From the NCBI RefSeq assembly GCF_035506375.1, contig NZ_DATJPM010000074.1, positions 11,321-75,320 of the forward strand: 64,000 bases of DNA, read 5' to 3'. Shown in pieces: positions 8,072-16,216 of this stretch. The translations under genes were made by a program, and so were the position numbers. Every line of letters starts with the position of its first letter. The stretch's first letter is position 1. Source of the DNA: Methanocella sp. GTDB taxonomy: Archaea; Halobacteriota; Methanocellia; Methanocellales; Methanocellaceae. The notes beneath the pieces were generated by a model. The model made no database searches. It was not told where the DNA came from and worked only from the letters and a program-made list of their open reading frames with translations.

Positions 8072-8539
8072 ATGGCAGGGCTTAAGGTAACGATCAAAGA
8101 GATACGGCCGATCAAGGCTGCATGCCTTGACGGAAAGGGCCCGTTTAACGAAATGGGGCCGCTCTTTCGGGAAATAAACGGGTGGATCAAGGATAATAAC
8201 GTCCAGATGACCGGCATACCCGGCATCGCCCTGGAGCCCGATGACCCCTCCGAGGTCGGCCCCGATAATTGCCGTTACCGCGTCTGCGTCCCCATACGGG
8301 GCGATGCTAAGGGATCCTGTGGCGTCATGATAGAGACACTTCCCGGCATCCATGCGGCATGCACTCTGCATAAAGGCCCATACTTGGGGCTGCCGGCGAA
8401 GTGGCAGGAAATGATGCGCTGGGTAAGGGAAAATGGCTACACCATCGCGGACGTTCCCCGCGAAGTCTACCTGAATGACTGCTGGGGCTCCTCCGAATAC
8501 GAGCTGCTTACCGAGATCCAGATACCGGTTAAAAAATAG
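8072..8539 (+). CDS. GyrI-like small-molecule binding domain protein
   Basis: 155 residues, the length of a stand-alone GyrI/AraC effector-binding domain. The sequence MAGLKVTIKEIRPIKAACLD, then GPLFREINGWI, CRYRVCVPI and the terminal strand YELLTEIQIPV match the two-fold SHS2-like fold. No DNA-binding domain is attached, so it probably binds a small ligand by itself. ATG 8072 is preferred because the upstream in-frame extension overlaps fdhD and its AT-rich trailer. It converges on the Cdd1-like gene, with 2 bases between stop codons. Confidence 0.8.
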   Translation: MAGLKVTIKEIRPIKAACLDGKGPFNEMGPLFREINGWIKDNNVQMTGIPGIALEPDDPSEVGPDNCRYRVCVPIRGDAKGSCGVMIETLPGIHAACTLHKGPYLGLPAKWQEMMRWVRENGYTIADVPREVYLNDCWGSSEYELLTEIQIPVKK

Positions 8540-8541
8540 CG

Positions 8542-8814
8542 TTAATTTTTTCTATTTTTCCAGTTCCACCACTTCAATAGCTCGGGCTCCCGGCCGCCCT
8601 TCGCATAATACGTGGCGCAGCGGAAGGCATAGAGCACGCAGGGGTCAGTTCTCTTACCATGGAGCTCATTTAGCTGCTCGTACAATCTTTCGGGGTCCTT
8701 ATCCTTGAGATCGCATACGCAATTACACCCCAGGCTCTTCAGGTGCCCGGCCAGGCTCTTACCGATACCCGGTATGGATTCCAGCTCTTCCCGGGAAGGC
8801 TCATATGAAGACAT
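8542..8814 (-). CDS. Helix-hairpin-helix, Cdd1/'pathogenicity locus'-like protein
   Basis: 90 residues. The N-terminal half is a helix-hairpin-helix (LESIPGIGKSLAGHLKSLG) followed by a Cys-containing segment (CNCVCDLKDKDPERLYEQL), then DPCVLYAFRCATYYA. This arrangement is that of the Cdd1 family annotated as 'pathogenicity locus', found widely in bacteria and archaea with no proven function; HhH motifs usually contact DNA. ATG 8814 is chosen because GTGAGGG (8829-8823) directly precedes it. That signal overlaps the stop codon of the upstream cgi121 gene, so the two are probably co-translated. Confidence 0.78.
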   Translation of the reverse strand: MSSYEPSREELESIPGIGKSLAGHLKSLGCNCVCDLKDKDPERLYEQLNELHGKRTDPCVLYAFRCATYYAKGGREPELLKWWNWKNRKN

Positions 8815-8825
8815 TTTAAGTTCCC

Positions 8826-9341
8826 TCACTTTTCGAATTCCAGCAAAGCTGAGCGCTCCCGGACCAGCAGCGGGATCCGCTCCTTTCCGACGATCTCCAC
8901 CTCGGCGGGCGTGATATCGTATAGGCGCATGAGCGCCTCGTCCTTACGATGGTCATAGTCGACCACATTCTCGTCGACCTTATCCAGCATCGCCCGCGCC
9001 GTATCCTCGGCGCAGCCCGGCCCGTCGCCCACGATGATGATCGCCACGTTGTTCTTGCCGGGATGGACACCGATCTCCAGCGCCTTCTCGATCTGGCGGC
9101 GGCCCCGCAGGTACAGCATGATCTCCATGCCCAGGTCCCGGGCCAGGTTCCGTTTTTCTTTAAATGCCTCTACGGCCCTGTCCGCGGCGAACTCGATGTG
9201 GGCCCTGCCGGCGATGCAGTCGGCGTTGACCGCCTGCACCGTGACGCCGCACTCCTTGCCTATCGCCGCCAGCTTCCCGATAAAAGCCTTGACGTCCTTG
9301 ATGTCCACTTTGCCGCCGACGATGAGAAGACCGGTCATCAT
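8826..9341 (-). CDS. cgi121: KEOPS complex subunit Cgi121
   Basis: 171 residues. Matches the Cgi121/TPRKB family: MTGLLIVGGKVDIKDVKAFI at the start, VNADCIAGRAHIEFAADRAVEAF, LGMEIMLYLRGRRQIEKALEIG and NVAIIIVGD. KEOPS (Kae1, Bud32, Cgi121, Pcc1) makes the N6-threonylcarbamoyl group of tRNA A37, and Cgi121 binds tRNA and stimulates Bud32. Two ATGs start the frame (9341 and 9338); I use the first. The other KEOPS genes are not in the window. Downstream the Cdd1-like gene begins 11 bases after the stop. Confidence 0.9.
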   Translation of the reverse strand: MMTGLLIVGGKVDIKDVKAFIGKLAAIGKECGVTVQAVNADCIAGRAHIEFAADRAVEAFKEKRNLARDLGMEIMLYLRGRRQIEKALEIGVHPGKNNVAIIIVGDGPGCAEDTARAMLDKVDENVVDYDHRKDEALMRLYDITPAEVEIVGKERIPLLVRERSALLEFEK

Positions 9342-9375
9342 GCCTACATGCGGCTGGAATCCTATAAAAATTTAC

Positions 9376-9702
9376 CTAAGGCGGGAGGTCGTCTAAAACC
9401 TGCTTCATGCTCTTGCGATAGACCCGAAAGGCGTCCTTACCCTTCTCCGTAAGGCGTAACGTCGTATGGGGCTTTTTATCGATAAAATCCTTGATGACCT
9501 CGATATAGCCCGCCGCCTCCAGCTTGCTCATGTGGCCGGAGAGGTTTCCCCAGGTCAGCCCCGTCTGGCGCATCAGGAAGATAAAGTCCGCCCGGTCAAC
9601 GACGTACAGGCTCGCCATGATCAGGAGCCGTGCCGGCTCGTGGATCAGCCGGTCGATGTCCTCGTGCGACGGGGCTTCCCCGCCATCATTCGCTTTATAC
9701 AT
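9376..9702 (-). CDS. Winged-helix transcriptional regulator
   Basis: 108 residues, a single winged-helix domain of the MarR/HTH_34 type: HEPARLLIMASLYVVDRADF, then the recognition helix in TGLTWGNLSGHMSKLEAAGYI and the wing KKPHTTLRLTEKGKDAFRVYR. Such proteins sense a ligand or partner and repress nearby promoters. Its ATG lies inside the end of the gene for a 48-residue membrane protein (8-base overlap). The same transcript starts downstream of three evenly spaced TACTTT boxes, so autoregulation is likely (inference). Confidence 0.85.
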   Translation of the reverse strand: MYKANDGGEAPSHEDIDRLIHEPARLLIMASLYVVDRADFIFLMRQTGLTWGNLSGHMSKLEAAGYIEVIKDFIDKKPHTTLRLTEKGKDAFRVYRKSMKQVLDDLPP

Positions 9703-9841
9703 CTGCGCCCTCTTTCGGCGCCGGGTTGTTGCTCAGGAAAAGCGCGAGCGTCAGTATCCCGGATACCAGTATAACCGCTCCGGCGATCATCAGTCCTATC
9801 CCGATTTTCTGGGGTACGTCGATAAAATTGTCTTCGGCCAT
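9695..9841 (-). CDS. Small one-helix membrane protein
   Basis: 48 residues. MAEDNFIDVPQKIG is followed by one hydrophobic helix (LMIAGAVILVSGILTLALFL) and a short hydrophilic tail. GGAG about 8 bases before the ATG at 9841 acts as a ribosome binding site. Its stop overlaps the start of the winged-helix regulator by 8 bases. Pairs of a small membrane protein and a cytoplasmic HTH protein can form membrane-linked regulatory modules; here that is an inference only. I do not recognise a named family. Confidence 0.7.
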   Translation of the reverse strand: MAEDNFIDVPQKIGIGLMIAGAVILVSGILTLALFLSNNPAPKEGADV

Positions 9842-9866
9842 AGGCGCATCTCCATATGGCCATAAC

Positions 9867-9906
9867 TACTTTAAACAATATAATACTTTACCATATAAAG
9901 TACTTT
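9867..9906 (-). promoter_or_regulatory. Three TACTTT boxes at 17-bp spacing (putative operators)
   Basis: TACTTT occurs at 9867-9872, 9884-9889 and 9901-9906, each start exactly 17 bp from the next, in the promoter of the membrane-protein/regulator operon. The TATA-like sequences for the minus-strand operon lie in the same stretch. The regular spacing suggests a repeated binding site for a DNA-binding protein, most simply the winged-helix protein of the operon. Confidence 0.4.
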
Positions 9907-9910
9907 AAAA

Positions 9911-12112
9911 CTATTCGCCGAAGCTGAACAGCGTGCTCTGGCCCAGGAGGTCCTCGTCGGGCTCCGCCGATACGGTGACGTCCTTCCGGCCGAGCCGGGC
10001 CAGGATGCGGGCGGCCACCTTCTCCCCGATGGCGGGCACGGCGGCCAGCGTCTCCAGGGCGACGTTCTTCAATGCCTCCCGGTCCTTATAGCCGGCCTCG
10101 TAGAGCCTGCGGGCACGGACGCGGCCCACGCCCTCTAATTCAATTAAGTCCATGAGCTCCCTGCTGACGCCGTAGTCTATCCGCACGGCCAGCTCCCTGG
10201 CTTCCCGGGTCAGCGGCGCTTTAAGTAAGTGCGATATCTCGGCCGTCGAGTGCATCAGCCAGACGCAGGTCTCCATTAAGTTACGAACATCACCCGGGCC
10301 GATGTTGTAGAAGGCCGTCATCTCTTCCTCGTTCTTCTCGTTGACCCACATGTCCACGAGCGCCGCGGTCTTCACGCTGGACAGGAAGGACTCGAACTCC
10401 GTATCGTCCCCCACGTCCGGGACGTCCGTGATGAAGTCCGTTATGTGGTCGTCGGTGTATTTTATGATCCATGCGTAGTCGGAGCGGCGCAAATAAAGCG
10501 ACCTCACGTCCGGCGTGGAGCATATTAGCTGTAAAAGCGCGATCTCCGTGCCGTAGGGCTCCCGCCTCTTTTTCGAGGCCTCCAGCGCCCGCACGATGAT
10601 CGAGGCCGAGAGAGGGTCGATATACAGCCGGGACGTCAGCTTTCCCAGCTCCGTCGCCCGGAGCCGGTCCGCCGTCCTTATTATCATACGCTCTGCCTCT
10701 AAAAAGTCGAGCACGTTATCGATGACCGCGGACAGGTCGCCCCGCTGGTGGGCGTAGAACGTCGTGCCCATGAACTCGTTTAAGCCGATAACGTCACCGC
10801 AAAAATCGGTGGCGATAGCCGACAGCACGTGGGCCCTCATCGCGGGCTCGGTGCCCAGCTTGGAGGTGATCTGCTCCGGTAACGAGAGCACGTAGTTCTC
10901 CATCAGCTCGCCCAGCTCGTCGTAATTCTTGGCGATGAGCACGGCCTCGCCGTAGGGGTCCAGCCCCGGCCTGCCCGCCCTTCCCGCCATTTGCTTGTAC
11001 TCCAGCACGGGGATGGGCACGTTCCCGTAGTTCACGTCGAAGCGCCGGTAGTCGCGGATTATTACCCGCCGGGCGGGCAGGTTCAGGCCCGCCGCGAGGG
11101 TCGGCGTGCAGGCGATGACCTTGATGTTATTCTTCCGGAACTCGGCCTCGACGATGTGCCGGTGTTCGCCCTTCAGGCCGGCGTGGTGGAATGCGATGCC
11201 GTGCTCCACGCAGGCGGCGAGCTTCGCGCAGGTGTCCGTCTCCGCGTGGCGCATGACCTGCTGCTTAATATCTATGAATTTCGCTTTTTCCTCTTCTGAC
11301 TCCTGCTTAGACAGGCTCCTGGCGAGCTTCTGGGCGATGCTCTCGCTGCTCTTCCGCGTGTTGGCGAACACGATGCACTGGCCGCCTTCAGCTAATGTAT
11401 CGGCGACAAGCGCCAGCACGTCGTCCGGGCCTGGCGTCTTGATGACCCGCTTCTCGCTGGAAAAAGTGATGGCCCGGCCGAAGAACACGCCTTCCTTCAG
11501 CTCGGTCGGCCTCCAGTCGCTGACGACGAGCTTCGCCCCCATCCAGTCGGCTAATTCTTTCGCATTGCCTATGGTCGCCGATAATGCGATGACCTGGAGC
11601 GCCGGGTTGAGCCGCCTGAGCTTGGCCAGCGTTACCTCGAGAGTCGGCCCCCTGTTCGCCGAATCAATCAGGTGCACCTCGTCGGCCACGACCACGGTGA
11701 GGCTCGACAGCCACGGGGCGCCGTTCCGGAGCAGCGAGTCGGTCTTCTCGGAGGTGGCCACGATAATGTCCCGGTCCTTGAGCCACTCGTCCTTCGAGTC
11801 GTAGTCGCCCGTGGAGATCCCGGCTCTCACGCCGAGACTTTCGAACTGCCGGAAGCGCTCGAACTTCTCCGATGCCAGCGCCTTCAGCGGCACGATGTAG
11901 AGGGCTTTGCCCCCGGCGGCGATGGACTTGAGCATGGCCATCTCTGCTAAAAGCGTTTTTCCGCTGGCCGTGGGTATGGCGGCTAAAAGGCTCTTCCCAT
12001 CCAGGAAGCCCTTTTTCACGGCCTCGGCCTGGGGCGGGTAGAGCTCCTTGATGCCGGAAGCCTCGTAAAAGTCCTTGATGCTGGCGGGCAGGTCGAGCTC
12101 GGCTATTTTCAT
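9911..12112 (-). CDS. hel308: ATP-dependent DNA helicase Hel308
   Basis: 733 residues, a Ski2-like superfamily 2 DNA helicase acting at stalled replication forks. Motifs: Q-motif region LYPPQAEAV; Walker A IPTASGKTLLAEM; PLKALASEKFERF; VVADEVHLID (DExH); ALSATIGNAKELADW (motif III); HHAGLKGEHRHIVE; ACTPTLAAGLNLPARRVIIRDY; QMAGRAGRPGLDPYGEAV (motif VI). The C-terminal region has a ratchet domain and a helix-hairpin-helix (LEGVGRVRARRLYEAG, LAAVPAIGEKVAARIL). The protein conventionally begins MKIAELDLP, i.e. ATG 12112. An A/T-rich TATA-like sequence about 27 bp upstream supports this over ATG 12133. Confidence 0.93.
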   Translation of the reverse strand: MKIAELDLPASIKDFYEASGIKELYPPQAEAVKKGFLDGKSLLAAIPTASGKTLLAEMAMLKSIAAGGKALYIVPLKALASEKFERFRQFESLGVRAGISTGDYDSKDEWLKDRDIIVATSEKTDSLLRNGAPWLSSLTVVVADEVHLIDSANRGPTLEVTLAKLRRLNPALQVIALSATIGNAKELADWMGAKLVVSDWRPTELKEGVFFGRAITFSSEKRVIKTPGPDDVLALVADTLAEGGQCIVFANTRKSSESIAQKLARSLSKQESEEEKAKFIDIKQQVMRHAETDTCAKLAACVEHGIAFHHAGLKGEHRHIVEAEFRKNNIKVIACTPTLAAGLNLPARRVIIRDYRRFDVNYGNVPIPVLEYKQMAGRAGRPGLDPYGEAVLIAKNYDELGELMENYVLSLPEQITSKLGTEPAMRAHVLSAIATDFCGDVIGLNEFMGTTFYAHQRGDLSAVIDNVLDFLEAERMIIRTADRLRATELGKLTSRLYIDPLSASIIVRALEASKKRREPYGTEIALLQLICSTPDVRSLYLRRSDYAWIIKYTDDHITDFITDVPDVGDDTEFESFLSSVKTAALVDMWVNEKNEEEMTAFYNIGPGDVRNLMETCVWLMHSTAEISHLLKAPLTREARELAVRIDYGVSRELMDLIELEGVGRVRARRLYEAGYKDREALKNVALETLAAVPAIGEKVAARILARLGRKDVTVSAEPDEDLLGQSTLFSFGE

Positions 12113-12179
12113 TAGCGCAATGGATGCCCCCATCTTAAATCATCTTTTCCCTCGCACCCCGAAAGTACTAGTCATGAAT

Positions 12180-12616
12180 GTTACCACAGGGGACACGATG
12201 GCTTATTATTTTCACCACAGTGGGCACTGAGAAATAATTCACCACAGGGGTTCACAGAGGCCACAGAGGATATTATTAATTTTCACCACAGGGGTTCACA
12301 GTGGTCACAGAGGTTTTATTTTCACTACAGTGGTTCACAGAGGCCACAGAGGTATTTTTTTAAATGCTGAAGGGGACTCGCCTTTGGCTCGCCCCTCGCA
12401 GACCCCGCCCGTTGACTGTCTCGGTGGACTCTATGATGCCTCTGTGGCCAATTATAAAAAAACCACTGTGAACCCCTGTGGTGAAAATTAATAAAATCCT
12501 CTGTGGCCTCTGTGGACCACTGTGGTGAATTATCTCTCGGTGACCACTGTGGTGAAAATAAAAGTCCTCAGTGCCCACTGTGGTGAAAACAATAGCCTTC
12601 GTGACCTCTGTGGTTA
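12180..12616. repeat. Long nested inverted repeat R1 (TTCACCACAG module), fills the hel308-kinase gap
   Basis: The 480-bp gap between hel308 and the histidine kinase is filled by one imperfect palindrome. Two arms of about 175 bp are made of repeated units such as TTCACCACAG, GGGTTCACAGAGG and CCACAGAGG, around a GC-rich centre (about 12360-12434). One perfect part pairs 12209-12231 with 12567-12589 (23 bp). The right arm ends inside the kinase stop codon (TAA at 12616-12614). A frame of 72 codons in the right arm is an artefact of the repeats. It could form a very large hairpin RNA or cruciform; the role is unknown. Confidence 0.8.
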
Positions 12617-14548
12617 GTCTACGGAGGGAAGCTGTACGATGAACCGGCTTCCCCTGCCTGGCTCTCCGTGCACCCTGTCCTCCACCCAGACACGCCCGTT
12701 GAATCCCTCCACGAGCGACCGCACGATATAAAGGCCCAGGCCGCTGCCGCGGGCCTTCGTCTGGCCGCGCTTTGAGCGAGAAAAGATGCTATCCTTGAGG
12801 TCATCGGGAATGCCCGGGCCGTTATCCTCGACGCTCACCTCGCAGCAGCGGGCGCCATTGTGTTTTACGGGCCTGATCCCGATGAATACCTTCAGGGGGC
12901 CGGTCGAATGCTTGATGGCGTTGCTGACGATATTCGAGAACACGTCCTTCAACAGCCGGTTGGCCCGTACAAGGCACGTGACGGCCGTATACTCGATGGT
13001 GACGTCCCTGCCGGGCACTACCATATATTCGGCCACCACTTCCGATAAAATGACGGAGAGATCGACCGGTTCCAGTTTCAGCTTCCTCCCCGTTGCCTGC
13101 TGGACCTTCCTCAGGTTATCGATGAGCCGGGAGCTTTCAAGGAGCATCGCGCAGGACCGGCTTAAATAAGTGGAGACCGGGTCGTTCACGGGTAACGTGT
13201 CCAGGGCCATCTCGAGGTATCCGAGCGCGACCTGGTTCATGTTGTTAATGTCGTGGCCCATGAGGTCCAGGTACATCTCGACGTTCTCCTTGGCGCGCTT
13301 CATCTCTTCCTCGGCATGCTTGCGCTCGGTGATGTCGACGGCCGTGACGAGGGTGGAGGGCTTACCGCGATACTCGATGAGCCCGGGCGTCAATTCCGCC
13401 CAGCGTTCCTCCCCGCCTTTTGTGATGAACTTGATCTCATAGCTCCTGGGAGCCGGGCGGCCGAGGCGCCGGGCATGGCCATAGCTCCTGACGGTTTCCT
13501 GAAAATCGGGGTGTATCCATCCCAAGAAGTCCATAGCAAACAGCTCTTCCTTCGAGTAGCCGGTGATGTGGCACATAGCCGGGTTCACGTAGATGAACCG
13601 CCTGTTCTGGTATATGAAAATGGCAGAGGACGTGGTCTCGGCAAGCACCCGGAACTTCTCCTCGCTATGCGCCAGCTCCTGCGTCCTTTCCTCGACGCGG
13701 CGCTCCAGCTCCTCCCTCGCCTTCCAGAGCTCTCTCACGTCCCGGAAAGACACGATGGCCCCTCTTTTCTCGCCTCCCTCCATCAGCGCGCTGCCGCTGA
13801 GCTCGACGGGCACCCGCCCGCCTTCTCCGTCGACGATCTCTATCGAGAAGGGGCGGACCGACGTTCCCGACATCCCCTTGCTGAATGCACGGACAGCCCG
13901 GTCCCTATAGCCGGCCGCGACAAAATCCGTGAAGTGGTGGCCGATGATATCGTCCTGTGACCGGCGCATGATTTTCTGCCCGCTGGGATTAACGTAGTCG
14001 ACGATCCCCTTCCTGTTCAGCGTGATGATGCCGTCGTTCGTCGAAGTGGTGATCGCCCGGTATTTCTCCTCGGACTCCATCAGCTTTTTTTCGACCATGA
14101 CCTGCGAGGTAATGTCCCGGATGGACTCGATGGCGCCGACCACCTTACCGTTGAGGCCGTACAGCCGGGCGGCCGACCCCCAGAGCACGACGTCCCGGCC
14201 CCTGACCCGGGCCTTTATCGTCAGCGCCTCGAGCTTGTCCTCCTGCGCGACGACGTTCGTGTAACTGCTCTCGACCACCTTGACCGGCTGCCCGATGAGG
14301 TCCATAAGCATCGGCTTGCGCTCCCCGTAGAAATGTATGGCGTACTCGTAGTTACCCTTGCCGAGCATGTCTTCGGCCGCCACGCCCGTCATCTTCTCCA
14401 TCGCCTTATTCCAGGCCACGACGTGGCCCTCGTTGTCGATGACCATCGTAGGGTCCGGGTAGAACTCGACGACGCTGGACGGCAGGATCATCGAGCCGTG
14501 GAGCCTGTCATAAAAGTTATCCCTGTTATCGGGCACAAGGCCGACCAT
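12614..14548 (-). CDS. Multi-PAS sensor histidine kinase
   Basis: 644 residues, no membrane segment, so cytoplasmic. Three PAS domains at about 25-140, 160-275 and 300-415 (for example DPTMVIDNEGHVVAWNKAM and GIITLNRKGIVDYVNPSG), with a short coiled linker after the second (ARE-EL-RRVEERTQELA). The kinase core is about 425-644. The H-box reads DLMGHDINNMNQ, a form common in methanogen kinases; the N-box is in LLKDVFSNIVSNAIKHS, then G1 EDNGPGIPD and G2 GSGLGLYIVRSLVEG. ATG 14548 is preferred to GTG 14593 because GGGAGG lies 8 bases before it. No response regulator is adjacent, so its partner is unknown. Its stop codon lies in repeat R1. Confidence 0.9.
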   Translation of the reverse strand: MVGLVPDNRDNFYDRLHGSMILPSSVVEFYPDPTMVIDNEGHVVAWNKAMEKMTGVAAEDMLGKGNYEYAIHFYGERKPMLMDLIGQPVKVVESSYTNVVAQEDKLEALTIKARVRGRDVVLWGSAARLYGLNGKVVGAIESIRDITSQVMVEKKLMESEEKYRAITTSTNDGIITLNRKGIVDYVNPSGQKIMRRSQDDIIGHHFTDFVAAGYRDRAVRAFSKGMSGTSVRPFSIEIVDGEGGRVPVELSGSALMEGGEKRGAIVSFRDVRELWKAREELERRVEERTQELAHSEEKFRVLAETTSSAIFIYQNRRFIYVNPAMCHITGYSKEELFAMDFLGWIHPDFQETVRSYGHARRLGRPAPRSYEIKFITKGGEERWAELTPGLIEYRGKPSTLVTAVDITERKHAEEEMKRAKENVEMYLDLMGHDINNMNQVALGYLEMALDTLPVNDPVSTYLSRSCAMLLESSRLIDNLRKVQQATGRKLKLEPVDLSVILSEVVAEYMVVPGRDVTIEYTAVTCLVRANRLLKDVFSNIVSNAIKHSTGPLKVFIGIRPVKHNGARCCEVSVEDNGPGIPDDLKDSIFSRSKRGQTKARGSGLGLYIVRSLVEGFNGRVWVEDRVHGEPGRGSRFIVQLPSVD

Positions 14549-14746
14549 GACGGGCGCCTCCCATGGCCACCGGTAACTGTCTGGAAAAATCACTGCTTGC
14601 GAGGGGCTTTAATGAATATGCAAGGCTATACACAATACCTCCGCGCCCCCTATTGCGGATAGCATTTTTTTATCTGGTGATAAGTAAATTCTGGCACGCA
14701 CACCATGTGCCTGTATAATTATATTATATTCGTGATTACTTATATG

Positions 14747-15259
14747 TTACTCAGGCATGAAATCCTTCTGAATAGAGATGACGTCCTCTGAATCTACCGC
14801 TGAAGCGTATGCATCCAGGGGCTCTTTGTTCAGGGCCAGGAACGTTTCTCCCCATTTGAACCTCTCCGCCACTTCCCTGGCCTGGCCAGCACAGCCTAAA
14901 ATGTATAAGGCGGCGACGAACGCCTCGGCGCTGTTCAGCATGAAGGGCTTCCCGTAGTTCACGGGATTAGACGCCAGCAGGTAGGGCAGCGCCCTCTCTT
15001 CAAGGCGCTTCGGCTTTAGCTTCGGGAAAATGCGCTCCACCTCGCCCCAGGTGCAGTCGAGCACGACGATGCCCCTGCGGGCATATTCCAGGTCGGCCCT
15101 CGAAAGGGCCTTTTTCGCGATGGGGCTCAGCAGGACGGCGCCCCTCGGCAACTTTCCCACAGTCTTGTATACCGTCGCCAGACCGAACTTCTCCATGCGC
15201 CGGGCTGAGCACTTCTTCGGGTCGTCCTGGCGGGCGTGGTACACGTAGAGCGGGAGCAT
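14747..15259 (-). CDS. tsr3: 16S rRNA aminocarboxypropyltransferase Tsr3
   Basis: 170 residues, the DUF367/RLI-like family now known as Tsr3. It adds the 3-amino-3-carboxypropyl group from S-adenosylmethionine to a hypermodified uridine in small-subunit rRNA. Visible motifs: LYVYHARQDDPKKCSA at the N-terminus, LLSPIAKKALSRAD, IVVLDCTWGEVE, LPYLLASNPVNYGKP and LNSAEAFVAALYILG. ATG 15259 is chosen; a much longer frame on this strand continues through the opposite-strand prenyltransferase gene and is not real. A 57-bp gap separates it from that divergent gene. Confidence 0.9.
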   Translation of the reverse strand: MLPLYVYHARQDDPKKCSARRMEKFGLATVYKTVGKLPRGAVLLSPIAKKALSRADLEYARRGIVVLDCTWGEVERIFPKLKPKRLEERALPYLLASNPVNYGKPFMLNSAEAFVAALYILGCAGQAREVAERFKWGETFLALNKEPLDAYASAVDSEDVISIQKDFMPE

Positions 15260-15316
15260 GGAAAATCGTTTATAGGATTGGGCGTGATTTAGCTTTAACA
15301 TTTGCCGGGGACTTTT

Positions 15317-16180
15317 ATGGCGAACAAGCTCAAGGCTATCTGGGAACTGACGCGGCTGGAACACGGTATCATATACGGGCTGGGCGTGCTTGTCGCCCTG
15401 GTCATCGGCAAAGGGGGCGTGCCAGACGCGACAGTCGCCGTGGCGGGCGTCATGGGCGCCGTGCTGGCCGAGATGGGCGCCTTCGCCCTGAACGACTACT
15501 TCGACGTGGACGTTGACATAAAAAATAACCGCACGGACCGTCCCATCGTGAGGGGCGACATTTCCAGGAACGAGGCCCTGTGGGTGGCCATAATCGCGTC
15601 GCTCATGAGCGCCGTCGCCATGTATTTCACTGGCAGCATGGGCGCCGTCCTGGTGCTCATATTCCTCGTCCTCTTCGGCGTGCTCTATAATGCCCGGCTC
15701 AAGGAGTACGGCATCTGGGGCAATATTTACATCAGCTTCACCATGGCAGCGCCTTTCCTGTTCGGCAGCATGCTCTTCGCCGGTAACGACCCCACGCTTT
15801 ACGTCATCGCGGCCATAGCCTTCGTGGTGGGCATGGGCCGCGAAATTATGAAGGGCATCATGGACATGGAGGGCGACGCGCTGAGGAATGTCCGGACGGT
15901 GGCCCGCACTCGGGGACCGGATACGGCTAAAAATCTTGCTGTGGCGCTTTATGTCCTTGGCATGCTCCTGTCGCCCCTGCCCCTCCTCATGGGCAGCCCG
16001 AAGTTCCACATGAGCCCGATATACGGCGTCTCCGCCTTCCTGTCGGTCGCCATCCTGGCCTACGTGTGCTACACGCTCATGAAAAGCCACGACATCGGGA
16101 CCGTCGGAAAGGCCCGGAAGACGACCATGGCGTCCATGGCCATAGCGCTTCTCGGCGTGCTCCTCGCGGCCCTACTCTAA
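15317..16180 (+). CDS. Digeranylgeranylglyceryl phosphate synthase (UbiA family)
   Basis: 287 residues, integral membrane prenyltransferase with about eight helices. The first aspartate motif is NDYFDVDVDIKNNRTDRP and the second is IMDMEGDALRNVRT, as in archaeal UbiA enzymes. These attach the second geranylgeranyl chain to geranylgeranylglyceryl phosphate in membrane lipid synthesis. ATG 15317 follows GGGGA at 15307-15311; a TTG at 15302 is less likely. The enzyme for the preceding step (GGGP synthase) is encoded at 16952-17629, supporting this assignment over a menaquinone-type UbiA. Confidence 0.88.
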   Translation: MANKLKAIWELTRLEHGIIYGLGVLVALVIGKGGVPDATVAVAGVMGAVLAEMGAFALNDYFDVDVDIKNNRTDRPIVRGDISRNEALWVAIIASLMSAVAMYFTGSMGAVLVLIFLVLFGVLYNARLKEYGIWGNIYISFTMAAPFLFGSMLFAGNDPTLYVIAAIAFVVGMGREIMKGIMDMEGDALRNVRTVARTRGPDTAKNLAVALYVLGMLLSPLPLLMGSPKFHMSPIYGVSAFLSVAILAYVCYTLMKSHDIGTVGKARKTTMASMAIALLGVLLAALL

Positions 16181-16216
16181 TAACTTTTATTGCGGCACAA
16201 CGCCATACGCATAATT

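Noticed and set aside
12180..12360. CRISPR-like array (recurring CACCACAG...CACAGAGG)
   Set aside because: Units differ in length and spacing, there are no unique spacers, and they recur in reverse orientation; no cas gene is present.
12360..12578. 72-codon minus-strand frame
   Set aside because: It lies wholly in palindrome R1 and its sequence (HHSGHREIIHHSG) only reflects the repeat units.
15260..16090. Long minus-strand extension of the tsr3 reading frame
   Set aside because: It is antisense to the prenyltransferase gene, His/Asp-rich in composition as expected of a shadow frame in GC-rich DNA, and Tsr3 homologues begin at ATG 15259.
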